From assembly GCA_041660405.1 (NCBI GenBank), contig JBAZWL010000001.1:1-64000 (forward strand): a stretch of 64,000 nt of DNA, read 5' to 3'. Numbering within the stretch: the stretch's first letter is position 1; every line of letters starts with the position of its first letter. The notes below the pieces were generated by a model. The model was given only the letters and a program-made list of their open reading frames with translations, had not been told where the DNA came from and did no database searches. Shown here one piece after another: positions 18,257 to 25,631 of the stretch. Made by a program: the position numbers and the translations under genes. The stretch comes from Taibaiella sp041660405. GTDB lineage: Bacteria > Bacteroidota > Bacteroidia > Chitinophagales > Chitinophagaceae.

Positions 18257-19360
18257 CTATTTAAAATCATCAGAATGAGCCGGACCTTCAATTTCGCTCA
18301 AATGAATCTGCGGCTTGTTCACCTCGCTGATATCATGAATATCAAGCGTCAGTTTAGGTGCTTTTCCGATCACCTTATCAAGAAACACCGGCTGTTTGGC
18401 CATACCTACTTTACCTTGATAATGCCCCTGAGCAATTACACTGCTACGGCTAACCTTTGTAGGCCCTTCAATTACCCAGTCCTTCGTTTCTTTTTTCTCG
18501 AAACGACATTCATTACAGATCCAGCCAGTCTCACCATTGCTTGCAGTAGCTACTTCGCCCCACTCATCTTTTCTTGCTGTTACGCGAAATACTTCATCAC
18601 CTCTCATCCACAACCTTACTTCACCGCAACATTTTGGATTGCTGCAATTTCTATGCGCTTCCAAAGGTTTGGTAAACCATACCCTGTTTTTAAAACGGAA
18701 GGTTTTATCGGTCAAAGCGCCTACAGGACACACGTCTATCACGTTTCCGATAAAGTCATTATCCAAGGCCTTGCTGATACAAGTACTGATCTTCGCATGA
18801 TCGCCACGGTCAAGAATACCATGTTCACGGGTTTCGGTCAATTGCTCTGCTGTAAATACACAACGGAAACACATGATACAACGGTTCATGTGTAACTGAA
18901 TATGCGGCCCTATATCTTCCGGTTCAAAAGTACGGCGATCGTATTCGTAGCGGGTATTGGCGCTACCATTTTCATAGCTAAGGTTTTGCAGATCGCATTC
19001 TCCGGCCTGGTCACACACAGGACAATCCAAAGGGTGATTCAGTAAAAGAAATTCCGTAACACCTTTACGGGCATCTATTACTTTAGGTGAAGTCATGCTC
19101 AGCACTTCCATACCATCCATAACTCCAGTGCGGCAACTGGCTACCAGCTTAGGCATAGGTCGTGGATCTTTTTCCGAACCCTTACTTACCTCTACCAGAC
19201 AAGTACGACACTTACCGCCGCTACCTTTCAATTTGCTGTAATAGCACATGGTAGGCGGTGCCACCTCGCCACCAATCCTGCGCGCAGCCTCCAGGATAGT
19301 AGTACCCGGAGCTACCTCTATCGTTATATTATCTATGGTTACTTTAATATTGTCAGCCAT
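18257..19360 (-). CDS. nuoG: NADH-quinone oxidoreductase subunit G, short form
   Basis: This is the iron-sulfur subunit of complex I. The start is the ATG at 19360 (MADNIKVTIDN), giving 367 aa; an upstream extension would run into the repeat arm at 19372. It has an N-terminal 2Fe-2S ferredoxin domain (CYYSKLKGSGGKCRTC, then C in LVASCRTG), the His/Cys cluster region (HPLDCPVCDQAGECDLQ), the 4Fe-4S region (CIMCFRCV and DVCPVGAL) and a further Cys set (CSNPKCC, then CNEC). It stops there and lacks the ~500-residue molybdopterin-oxidoreductase-like part of the E. coli protein. Short NuoG is common in Bacteroidota, so this is probably not a truncation. Confidence 0.94.
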   Translation of the reverse strand: MADNIKVTIDNITIEVAPGTTILEAARRIGGEVAPPTMCYYSKLKGSGGKCRTCLVEVSKGSEKDPRPMPKLVASCRTGVMDGMEVLSMTSPKVIDARKGVTEFLLLNHPLDCPVCDQAGECDLQNLSYENGSANTRYEYDRRTFEPEDIGPHIQLHMNRCIMCFRCVFTAEQLTETREHGILDRGDHAKISTCISKALDNDFIGNVIDVCPVGALTDKTFRFKNRVWFTKPLEAHRNCSNPKCCGEVRLWMRGDEVFRVTARKDEWGEVATASNGETGWICNECRFEKKETKDWVIEGPTKVSRSSVIAQGHYQGKVGMAKQPVFLDKVIGKAPKLTLDIHDISEVNKPQIHLSEIEGPAHSDDFK

Positions 19361-19371
19361 TCTTCTCTTTA

Positions 19372-19836
19372 TTTCTCGCAACGAACGCAACGGAGGCGCA
19401 ACGATGCTAAGGTCAAAGGTTATTTGCAATTCTATGTATTCCGTCTTTCAAAAAAGAGGTATTAAAGTTTATTAATAACCCCAATTTAAGTTTGGTTAAT
19501 TTAAGATAAGTTAATACTTGCTTATAATGAACGTCAGCCAATAACTCTACACTTTTAAATTCAATAATTACTTTTCGATCAATAATAAAATCCGCTCTGA
19601 AGCCTGCCTCCAATCTTATGGTTTCATGAACCAATGGAATTGGATGTTGTCTCAAAAAAGGTATTTCTGTCTTTGTCCATTCATAAGAAAACAATTCCTC
19701 ATAAACACTTTCAAACAATCCCGGACCATATTGCTTATGAATTTTAAAAGCGACATCCAAAACCAGTTTCGCAATTTCATTCTCATTCATAATAAATCCT
19801 ATGTCGTTGCGTCTCCTTTGCGTTCGTTGCGAGAAA
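19372..19836. repeat. 33-bp inverted repeats flanking the GxxExxY cassette
   Basis: The left arm 19372-19404 and right arm 19804-19836 are reverse complements at 31 of 33 positions (core CGCAACGAACGCAA). They enclose exactly one gene and fill the nuoF-nuoG junction: the right arm ends 9 bp from the nuoF stop and the left arm begins 11 bp before the nuoG ATG. The arms can form a long stem in the nuo transcript with the gene in the loop. This is the clearest cassette boundary in the window. Confidence 0.92.
19413..19790 (-). CDS. GxxExxY protein
   Basis: This 125-aa protein has the family-naming motif G24-L-F-E27-S-V-Y30 after an N-terminal helix (IAKLVLDVAFKIHKQYGPG). It then has a PD-(D/E)XK-like core (RADFIIDRKVIIEFKSVE, with Asp, Glu and Lys in order) and the C-terminal LKLGLLINF. 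The nuclease fold is family knowledge; the biological role is unknown. It lies between nuoF and nuoG, in operon orientation, inside 33-bp inverted repeats. Confidence 0.92.
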   Translation of the reverse strand: MNENEIAKLVLDVAFKIHKQYGPGLFESVYEELFSYEWTKTEIPFLRQHPIPLVHETIRLEAGFRADFIIDRKVIIEFKSVELLADVHYKQVLTYLKLTKLKLGLLINFNTSFLKDGIHRIANNL

Positions 19837-19845
19837 AAAACTAAA

Positions 19846-21189
19846 CTAAACTAAAACCTCCCGCGGATCCGCGTAATGAGCCAATCCGAAATTCCTTGTT
19901 TGTGCTTCGTCAGGATTTGTAATATGCCACTCAAATTCATCTCTGAAATGCCTGATTGCAGCGGCTACCGGCCATGCAGCAGCATCTCCCAGCGGACAAA
20001 TGGTATTTCCTTCAATTCTGCGCTGGATATCCCAAAGCAGATCGATGTCTTCCATTTTACCTTTACCGTATTCAATGCTCTTCAGTATCTTATACATCCA
20101 GCCTGTTCCTTCACGGCAAGGAGAACATTGTCCACAGCTTTCGTGATTGTAAAAATGGGCGAGGCTCATCGTGTGACGAACCACACATTGATCTTCATCC
20201 AATACAATAAAGCCACCGGAACCCAACATAGATCCTGTGGCAAATCCGCCTTCAGAAAGACTTTCGTAATTCATCAGACGTTGCTGGCCTTTGGCATCTT
20301 TCAATAGTAAATTTTGCGGAAGAATAGGTACGGAAGAACCACCCGGAATACACGCCTTTAATTTTTTACCATTGGGAATACCACCACAATATTCATCACT
20401 GTATATAAACTCTTCTACCGAAAGGTCGAAGCCTATTTCGTAAACACCCGGCTTATTCAAATTACCACAGGCAGACATCAGTTTGGTACCTGTAGAGCGA
20501 CCCACACCAATCTTGCCATATTCTTCACCACCCATATTAATGATGGGAACAATAGCAGCCAATGTTTCTACATTGTTTACCACGGTAGGTCTCATCCACA
20601 AACCAGCGATTGCCGGGAATGGAGGCTTAATACGTGGGTTACCACGCTTTCCTTCCAATGATTCGATCAACGCTGTTTCTTCTCCGCAGATATAAGCTCC
20701 ACCTCCACGCTGTACATATATTTCACAATCAAAACCAGTGCCCTGGATATTCTTGCCAAGCCAGCCATTGTTCTTTGCTTCGGCTATCGCTTGTTCCAAT
20801 ATATCCGGGATCCAGGCATATTCACCACGGATGTAAATATAAGTAGCGTTGGAACCTAATGCAAAAGAGGAAACGATCAATCCTTCGATAAGCAGGTGGG
20901 GCAGGAATTCCATCAGGTAACGATCCTTAAAAGTACCGGGCTCTGACTCATCTGCATTGCACACCAAATGGCGGGGAACACCTTCTGGTTTGGCCAAAAA
21001 ACTCCACTTCATACCAGTTGGGAAACCGGCACCTCCACGGCCACGCAGACCGCTCTTCTTTACTTCTTCCACTATTTCTTCAGGCGTCATTTTCAATGCC
21101 TTTTCCACACTACGATAGCCTCCGTTTTTACGGTAAGCTTCGTAATACCTGATACCTTCTACGTGTTCGTGTTCTAATAGTAATTTCAT
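19846..21189 (-). CDS. nuoF: NADH-quinone oxidoreductase subunit F
   Basis: This 447-aa subunit oxidises NADH through FMN and carries the N3 4Fe-4S cluster. It has the NADH/FMN glycine-rich segment GLRGRGGAGFPTGMKW, the FMN region YICGEETALIESLEGKRG, and the cluster motif ESCGQCSPCREG with a later Cys in NTICPLGDAAAW. It is preceded by the VOC/DUF4440-like pair and followed by the GxxExxY cassette. Confidence 0.97.
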   Translation of the reverse strand: MKLLLEHEHVEGIRYYEAYRKNGGYRSVEKALKMTPEEIVEEVKKSGLRGRGGAGFPTGMKWSFLAKPEGVPRHLVCNADESEPGTFKDRYLMEFLPHLLIEGLIVSSFALGSNATYIYIRGEYAWIPDILEQAIAEAKNNGWLGKNIQGTGFDCEIYVQRGGGAYICGEETALIESLEGKRGNPRIKPPFPAIAGLWMRPTVVNNVETLAAIVPIINMGGEEYGKIGVGRSTGTKLMSACGNLNKPGVYEIGFDLSVEEFIYSDEYCGGIPNGKKLKACIPGGSSVPILPQNLLLKDAKGQQRLMNYESLSEGGFATGSMLGSGGFIVLDEDQCVVRHTMSLAHFYNHESCGQCSPCREGTGWMYKILKSIEYGKGKMEDIDLLWDIQRRIEGNTICPLGDAAAWPVAAAIRHFRDEFEWHITNPDEAQTRNFGLAHYADPREVLV

Positions 21190-21190
21190 T

Positions 21191-21220
21191 ACAAATTCAA
21201 AAGTTAAAAATCAAAGCCAA
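21191..21220. repeat. AT-rich direct repeat copy upstream of nuoF
   Basis: This short AAATTCAAAAGT-type stretch recurs in the same orientation at about 22650-22680, upstream of nuoE. The two copies bracket nuoE with the VOC and DUF4440-like genes. Low complexity limits confidence. Confidence 0.35.
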
Positions 21221-21251
21221 AAGTACTTTCAACCGATTTTCTAATTGTATT

Positions 21252-21707
21252 TTAGTTTGCTTTCACACTCTGTCTGCACAGTAATTTCCACCTTTTATTT
21301 TCCTTCAACCACACTTCCAATACGTTCAATTTTATGTCGAATGACTGCCCTTTCAAGGCCCCACTCACTTTTACTTGTCTTCTTACTGTTGCTATATTTT
21401 CCACAAATTGCACTTCCTTCATCCCTTCTTCCTCTATCCCATTATATTTCAAATAACCACTTCGCAAATGTTCAAACAATGTAGTCTTATCTTCTATCAA
21501 TCCGTTGGAATGGCCGAGACTAAGTTTTGTATGCAAGATCAACTGCAGGTCAATGGTATCATTCTTCTGTAAGGCGCTATCTAGTCGAGCACAAACTTCG
21601 TTGATCTGTTGGATTTTGTTATCCTGTGCCTGACCCCGATAGTTCAAAGACAGGAGACAAAACAACAACAATAAACCGGATCGCAGTTTGATAAAAGCCA
21701 AACTCAC
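21252..21707 (-). CDS. Secreted DUF4440/SnoaL-like (NTF2 fold) protein
   Basis: This 151-aa protein has a signal peptide at about 1-27 (LLLLFCLLSLNYRGQAQ). The body resembles the DUF4440/SnoaL-like NTF2 fold: helix NEVCARLDSALQKNDTIDL, then LSLGHSNG, with the terminal strand LEVWLKENKRWKLLCRQSV. The start is GTG immediately after the TAG of the VOC gene, so the two are coupled. No enzymatic function can be assigned. It is unrelated to complex I and appears inserted with its neighbour between nuoE and nuoF. Confidence 0.75.
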   Translation of the reverse strand: MSLAFIKLRSGLLLLFCLLSLNYRGQAQDNKIQQINEVCARLDSALQKNDTIDLQLILHTKLSLGHSNGLIEDKTTLFEHLRSGYLKYNGIEEEGMKEVQFVENIATVRRQVKVSGALKGQSFDIKLNVLEVWLKENKRWKLLCRQSVKAN

Positions 21708-22133
21708 CTATTTATTTTTAGGTTCGCGGTCAAAATTGAACATCCAATTGATACCATATTGATCAACCAACATACCAAATTTTGCACCCCAGAACGTATC
21801 CTGTAAAGGCATAGTTATATTTGCACCCTCACTTAAGGCTGCAAAAACACGGTCAATATCCTCTTCATGTTTGAAATTGAGCGACAATTGCGTATTAGTG
21901 CCAGGTGTTACCTGATCTCCCGGTTTCATTACATCGCTGGCCATAAGGCTCAGGCTTCCTGCCTGAAAGGTAGCGTGCAATATTTTATCTTTCCACTCAC
22001 CCGATGGTCCTTCCATCTTATTGTCCCCGTATGTTTGCTGGAAAAGAATTTCACCACCAAAAGCTTTACTATAAAAAGCTAATGCTTCTGCAGCATTGCC
22101 GTTAAAATTCAGATAAGGAGTAATCGGTTCCAT
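21708..22133 (-). CDS. VOC family protein, PhnB-like
   Basis: This 141-aa protein begins PITPYLNFNGNAAEALAFYSKAFGGE, which is characteristic of the PhnB-like glyoxalase/VOC family. The paired beta-alpha-beta-beta-beta modules end in FWGAKFGMLVDQYGINWMFN. The family includes many uncharacterised small-molecule binding proteins; the substrate is unknown. It follows nuoE by 18 bp in operon orientation and is not a complex I component. Confidence 0.9.
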   Translation of the reverse strand: MEPITPYLNFNGNAAEALAFYSKAFGGEILFQQTYGDNKMEGPSGEWKDKILHATFQAGSLSLMASDVMKPGDQVTPGTNTQLSLNFKHEEDIDRVFAALSEGANITMPLQDTFWGAKFGMLVDQYGINWMFNFDREPKNK

Positions 22134-22151
22134 AATAATATTTTTAGAAGA

Positions 22152-22646
22152 TTAATTTTTGGCTGCTGCCCTTAATTCATCCAACAACACATCTACTTTT
22201 TCAGTAGTAAGGTGTTCTTTAAAATGTTTACCCAATTGCATCATCGGCGCATAACCGCAAGCACCAAGGCATTCAGCAGGTTTCAAAGTAAATAATCCAT
22301 CTGCAGTGGTTTCTCCTTCTTTAATGGACAACCTGTTTTTGATATGATCAATGATCTGATCGCTTCCTCTCAACATACAAGGACCAGTACGGCATACTTC
22401 CAACAAATATTTACCAACAGGCTTCATGTTAAACATGGTATAAAAGGTAGCTACCTCATATACTTCTATCGGTAAAATATTCAATAAGCTAGCCACATAA
22501 TCCATAACAGGCACATCCAGCCATCCGCCAAATTCATCTTGCGCCAGGTGCAGCAATGGGATCAATGCAGCTTTTTGCTTTCCTTCCGGATAACGTGCAA
22601 TGATCTCTTCAACCTTTTTTAATTTCTCTTCAGAAAATTGTATCAT
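22152..22646 (-). CDS. nuoE: NADH-quinone oxidoreductase subunit E
   Basis: This 164-aa thioredoxin-fold subunit carries the N1a 2Fe-2S cluster, with Cys ligands in CRTGPCMLRG and CLGACGYAP. The N-terminal helical part (YPEGKQKAALIPLLHLAQDEFGG) is typical. It follows nuoD by 68 bp of AT-rich, repeat-like sequence. Confidence 0.96.
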   Translation of the reverse strand: MIQFSEEKLKKVEEIIARYPEGKQKAALIPLLHLAQDEFGGWLDVPVMDYVASLLNILPIEVYEVATFYTMFNMKPVGKYLLEVCRTGPCMLRGSDQIIDHIKNRLSIKEGETTADGLFTLKPAECLGACGYAPMMQLGKHFKEHLTTEKVDVLLDELRAAAKN

Positions 22647-22649
22647 AAA

Positions 22650-22710
22650 CCAAATTCAAAAGTCAAAAGTCAAAACCGGCTTCAGAACTTTCTAATTTTT
22701 CATTGTAAAT
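22650..22710. repeat. AT-rich direct repeat copy upstream of nuoE
   Basis: The segment starts AAATTCAAAAGTCAAAAGTC and later reads ACTTTCTAATTTTTCATTG. It matches the 21191-21240 region in the same orientation, including the CTTTC...TTTTCTAATTG tail. It fills most of the nuoD-nuoE gap. Confidence 0.4.
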
Positions 22711-22714
22711 TAAA

Positions 22715-23929
22715 CTATGCATCCAATTCACCTGCGATCACATTCAGTGAACTTAAGGTAACAATGGCATCACTCAATAAGCCACCGGAAACAATCTCCG
22801 GAAATGCCTGGTAATAAATAAAACATGGACGGCGGAAATGCAACCTGTACGGAGTGCGGCCACCATCACTTATCAGGTAATAACCCAGTTCACCATTTGC
22901 ACCTTCCACGGAGTGATATACTTCACCAACCGGAAGATCTGTTTCACCCATAATAATTTTAAAATGGTAGATAAGAGCTTCCATTTTGGAATACACATCA
23001 GCTTTTTCGGGAAGATAAAAATCAGGAGCATCAGCATGGAAAACAGAAGGATCAAGATCTTTCAGTTTTACCAAAGCTTGTTTGATAATGCTTAAGCTTT
23101 CCCACATTTCTTTATTGCGCACCAAATAGCGATCATAAACATCGCCGGTGGTACCCACAGGTATATTAAATTCAAATTCTTCGTAAGAGGAGTAAGGGCT
23201 ATGTACCCTTACATCGTAATCCACGCCGCTTGCACGCAGGTTGGGACCAGTGAAACTATAATTCAATGCACGCTCTGCACTTATAGGGCCAGCGCCTATA
23301 CAGCGATCCATAAAGATACGGTTGCGATCCAGCAAGGCTTCAAACTCCTTCAGCATACCGGGGAAACCAGCTACGAAATCGTCCAGCTTCTGCCAGGCAG
23401 CTTCTGTAAAATTACGTTCGAACCCACCAATCCTTCCTATGTTGGTCGTCAGGCGGGAGCCGCATATTTCTTCATAGATCTCGTAGATCTTTTCACGCCA
23501 TTGAAACACATAAGTAAATGGTGTCAATGCTCCGGTATCTACGGCTATTACAGAGTTACAAACAATATGATCGGCAATACGCGCAAGTTCCATAATGATC
23601 ACACGCAGGTATTGAACCCTTTTGGGAATTTCCATGCCTACCAATTTTTCTATCGTCAGGTGCCAGCCAATATTATTGATAGGCGCAGAACAATAGTTAA
23701 GTCGATCGGTAAGTGGAGTGATCTGGTAGTATGGGCGACGTTCTGCTATTTTTTCAAATGCACGATGGATATAACCAATAGTAGGTACGGTGCTTAATAC
23801 ACGTTCTCCATCGATTTCCATGATATTCTGAAACACGCCGTGGGTGGCAGGATGCGTAGGCCCCACATTAATTGTGGTCGTCTGTTTTTCCAGCGATTCC
23901 TCGGCGAGTCTTATATGATGTTCCGTCAT
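22715..23929 (-). CDS. nuoD: NADH-quinone oxidoreductase subunit D
   Basis: This 404-aa subunit forms the quinone-binding site together with NuoB. Diagnostic stretches are NVGPTHPATHGVFQNIMEIDGE, with the quinone-site His, then IGYIHRAFEKIAERR, IGRIGGFERNF, GPNLRASGVDYDVR and the C-terminal IVTLSSLNVIAGELDA. NuoC is a separate gene here, not fused to NuoD. The YoeB module separates it from nuoC. Confidence 0.97.
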   Translation of the reverse strand: MTEHHIRLAEESLEKQTTTINVGPTHPATHGVFQNIMEIDGERVLSTVPTIGYIHRAFEKIAERRPYYQITPLTDRLNYCSAPINNIGWHLTIEKLVGMEIPKRVQYLRVIIMELARIADHIVCNSVIAVDTGALTPFTYVFQWREKIYEIYEEICGSRLTTNIGRIGGFERNFTEAAWQKLDDFVAGFPGMLKEFEALLDRNRIFMDRCIGAGPISAERALNYSFTGPNLRASGVDYDVRVHSPYSSYEEFEFNIPVGTTGDVYDRYLVRNKEMWESLSIIKQALVKLKDLDPSVFHADAPDFYLPEKADVYSKMEALIYHFKIIMGETDLPVGEVYHSVEGANGELGYYLISDGGRTPYRLHFRRPCFIYYQAFPEIVSGGLLSDAIVTLSSLNVIAGELDA

Positions 23930-23981
23930 TATTGTACTACAGTTGACAGTTGGCTATTATTAGCTAAAAAATTATCCTCTC

Positions 23982-24239
23982 TCAGTAATGTCCTTTAGCA
24001 GACATTACTACTATCTCTTCCGGCAGAACTTTGTAAACTATTCTATGCTCCTGATTAATCCTTCTACTCCAGTATCCTTGCAAATTACCCTTTAAAGCTT
24101 CTGGCTTGCCTAATCCTTCAAACGGTGTTCTAGCAGCATTTCCAGCCAATTCAAAAATTTTGGAAATCATCTTTGGATTTTCCTTATTCCACCAGTTTAA
24201 ATGCTCCCATGCTAATGGCATAAACGTAATATTACGCAT
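23982..24239 (-). CDS. yoeB: YoeB-family mRNA interferase toxin
   Basis: This 85-aa protein has the full Txe/YoeB pattern: W-E-H-L-N-W-W near the start, GLGKPEALKGNLQGYWSRRI, EHRIVYKV and the terminal KGHY. Glu47, Arg66 and His84 match the catalytic Glu46, Arg65 and His83 of E. coli YoeB. Known members cleave mRNA in the ribosomal A site. Its start overlaps the end of the antitoxin gene by 8 bp. It is inserted between nuoC and nuoD in operon orientation. Confidence 0.95.
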   Translation of the reverse strand: MRNITFMPLAWEHLNWWNKENPKMISKIFELAGNAARTPFEGLGKPEALKGNLQGYWSRRINQEHRIVYKVLPEEIVVMSAKGHY

Positions 24240-24456
24240 CCGGGAAGCTCTTTTTTATCATCTCCTCATCTACAGGAAAAGGTTTTACTTTTCCTGATTC
24301 ATAATCTTCAATCGTTTTCAACAGCTCTGGATTAGTAATAACACCAGGTTCTGCCTTTTCTTTCTTCGTTTTCATACTCAATCCAAGTTTATCAACCAAT
24401 TGTTTAAACAATTCAGTTGTACTTTGATCAGCATGTTCAATGATAAGTGTATTCAT
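24232..24456 (-). CDS. Antitoxin partner of YoeB
   Basis: This 74-aa protein precedes the toxin and overlaps it by 8 bp, the usual antitoxin-first arrangement. The N-terminal half (MNTLIIEHADQSTTELFKQL) and the acidic C-terminal tail (TIEDYESGKVKPFPVDEEMI) suit a small dimeric antitoxin with a toxin-wrapping tail. The sequence is not a clear YefM/Phd match. It has a strong ribosome site, rare for this phylum, which suggests transfer. Confidence 0.85.
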   Translation of the reverse strand: MNTLIIEHADQSTTELFKQLVDKLGLSMKTKKEKAEPGVITNPELLKTIEDYESGKVKPFPVDEEMIKKSFPDA

Positions 24457-24462
24457 TATAAT

Positions 24463-24470
24463 ACCTCCTT
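24463..24470 (-). promoter_or_regulatory. Strong Shine-Dalgarno site before the antitoxin gene
   Basis: On the minus strand this reads AAGGAGGT, six bases before the ATG at 24456. It is the only near-perfect Shine-Dalgarno site I noticed in the window. Bacteroidota genes rarely use such sites, so it fits an imported toxin-antitoxin module. Confidence 0.75.
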
Positions 24471-24479
24471 AATTATTAT

Positions 24480-24977
24480 TTATCCTCTTCCAAACATTTC
24501 ATCATCCTTATCCATCCTGGTAGGATCTTCCATCGGGTACTCTTTTCTCATCGGGAAATAATCCATCTCATCCACATTCAAAATACGGGTAAGGTCGGGA
24601 TGTCCTACAAAATTAATACCAAAGAAGTCATAAGTTTCACGTTCCATCCAGTTGGCACCGGAAAATACCGGTGTGGCCGAAAATACATCCGGTTGTGCAA
24701 CAGGAACGTACACTTTCATTCTGATGCGGACATTATCAACCAGGTTATGCAAATGATATACCGCGCTTAATTCCTCTCCAAGCCTGTCCGGGAAATGATT
24801 GCCGGTCAGGTCGGTCAGGAATTGAAACTGAAGTTCCTGATCGTGATATAAAAACTGCAATACTTCCAACCCTTTCGCAGCAGGCGCACGAAATGCAAGC
24901 ATTCCGTATGGTTCTTCCCATTCGCTCAGCTCCGGAAATTTCTCTGAAAGACGTTGTTTAATTAGTTCGTTGGTCAT
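24480..24977 (-). CDS. nuoC: NADH-quinone oxidoreductase subunit C
   Basis: This 165-aa peripheral-arm subunit has the family core FLYHDQELQFQFLTDLTGNHFPDR followed by ANWMERETYDFFGINFVGHPDLTRIL and the C-terminal RKEYPMEDP. The ATG is directly adjacent to a C-rich repeat arm (24978-25001). It is followed by the YoeB module. Confidence 0.96.
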   Translation of the reverse strand: MTNELIKQRLSEKFPELSEWEEPYGMLAFRAPAAKGLEVLQFLYHDQELQFQFLTDLTGNHFPDRLGEELSAVYHLHNLVDNVRIRMKVYVPVAQPDVFSATPVFSGANWMERETYDFFGINFVGHPDLTRILNVDEMDYFPMRKEYPMEDPTRMDKDDEMFGRG

Positions 24978-25051
24978 ACCCCAAACCCCTCAAGGGGCTT
25001 TTATTTATATTTTTTCCACTCGCGTCACCCCCTTTAGGGGGCCGGGGGGTG
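24978..25051. repeat. C-rich inverted-repeat pair in the nuoB-nuoC gap with no gene inside
   Basis: The left arm 24978-25001 (ACCCCAAACCCCTCAAGGGG, then CTTT) touches the nuoC ATG. The right arm 25026-25051 begins CACCCCCTTTAGGGGGCCGG and ends a few bases from the nuoB stop. The right arm is a diverged reverse complement of the left. Only about 24 AT-rich bases separate them. The layout equals the repeats around the DUF559 gene, but without a gene. Confidence 0.7.
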
Positions 25052-25056
25052 ATTTA

Positions 25057-25623
25057 TTATTGTATTCCGTACTCGTTCAATAAGCCTTTGTATTGATCAC
25101 TATGGCGACGACGCAGGCTTTCATTCTTTACTATTTCCTGCAATTTCATTACACCATCCAATATTCCTTCTGGTCTTGGCGGGCAACCTGGTACATATAC
25201 ATCTACCGGAATTACCTGGTCTATGCCTTGAAGCACAGGGTAAGAATCAAATATTCCACCACTGCTGGCGCAAGCACCGATGGCAATTACCCAACGGGGT
25301 TCTGCCATTTGCAGGTAAACCTGGCGCAAGATCGGAGCCATTTTCTTGGCAATAGTTCCTGCTACCAATAACATATCGCACTGGCGGGGGGTGAAGCCCA
25401 TACGCTCCGACCCGAAACGGGCAAGATCGTAGTTGGCACCCATGGTTGCCATGAACTCAATACCGCAACATGATGTGGCAAATGGTAAGGGCCAAAGCGA
25501 ATTTGCTCTTGCCAAACCTATTACCTGGTCAAATTTTGTAGCCATAAAGCCTTCTCCCTGATAGCCATCAGGAATATTAGCCACTGTTACTTTTGTATTC
25601 TCGTTATATTGAACCGGACGCAT
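25057..25623 (-). CDS. nuoB: NADH-quinone oxidoreductase subunit B
   Basis: This 188-aa subunit carries the terminal N2 4Fe-4S cluster that reduces quinone. Its ligands are in the adjacent Cys pair of TSCCGIEFMA, the Cys of GACASSGG and the Cys of VPGCPPRPE. It lies after the four-helix-bundle cassette and before nuoC. Confidence 0.97.
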   Translation of the reverse strand: MRPVQYNENTKVTVANIPDGYQGEGFMATKFDQVIGLARANSLWPLPFATSCCGIEFMATMGANYDLARFGSERMGFTPRQCDMLLVAGTIAKKMAPILRQVYLQMAEPRWVIAIGACASSGGIFDSYPVLQGIDQVIPVDVYVPGCPPRPEGILDGVMKLQEIVKNESLRRRHSDQYKGLLNEYGIQ

Positions 25624-25631
25624 CTTTTCAA

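Noticed and set aside
18257..19360. Truncated or broken nuoG
   Set aside because: All iron-sulfur motifs are intact and the short form is usual in Bacteroidota, so it is not a pseudogene.
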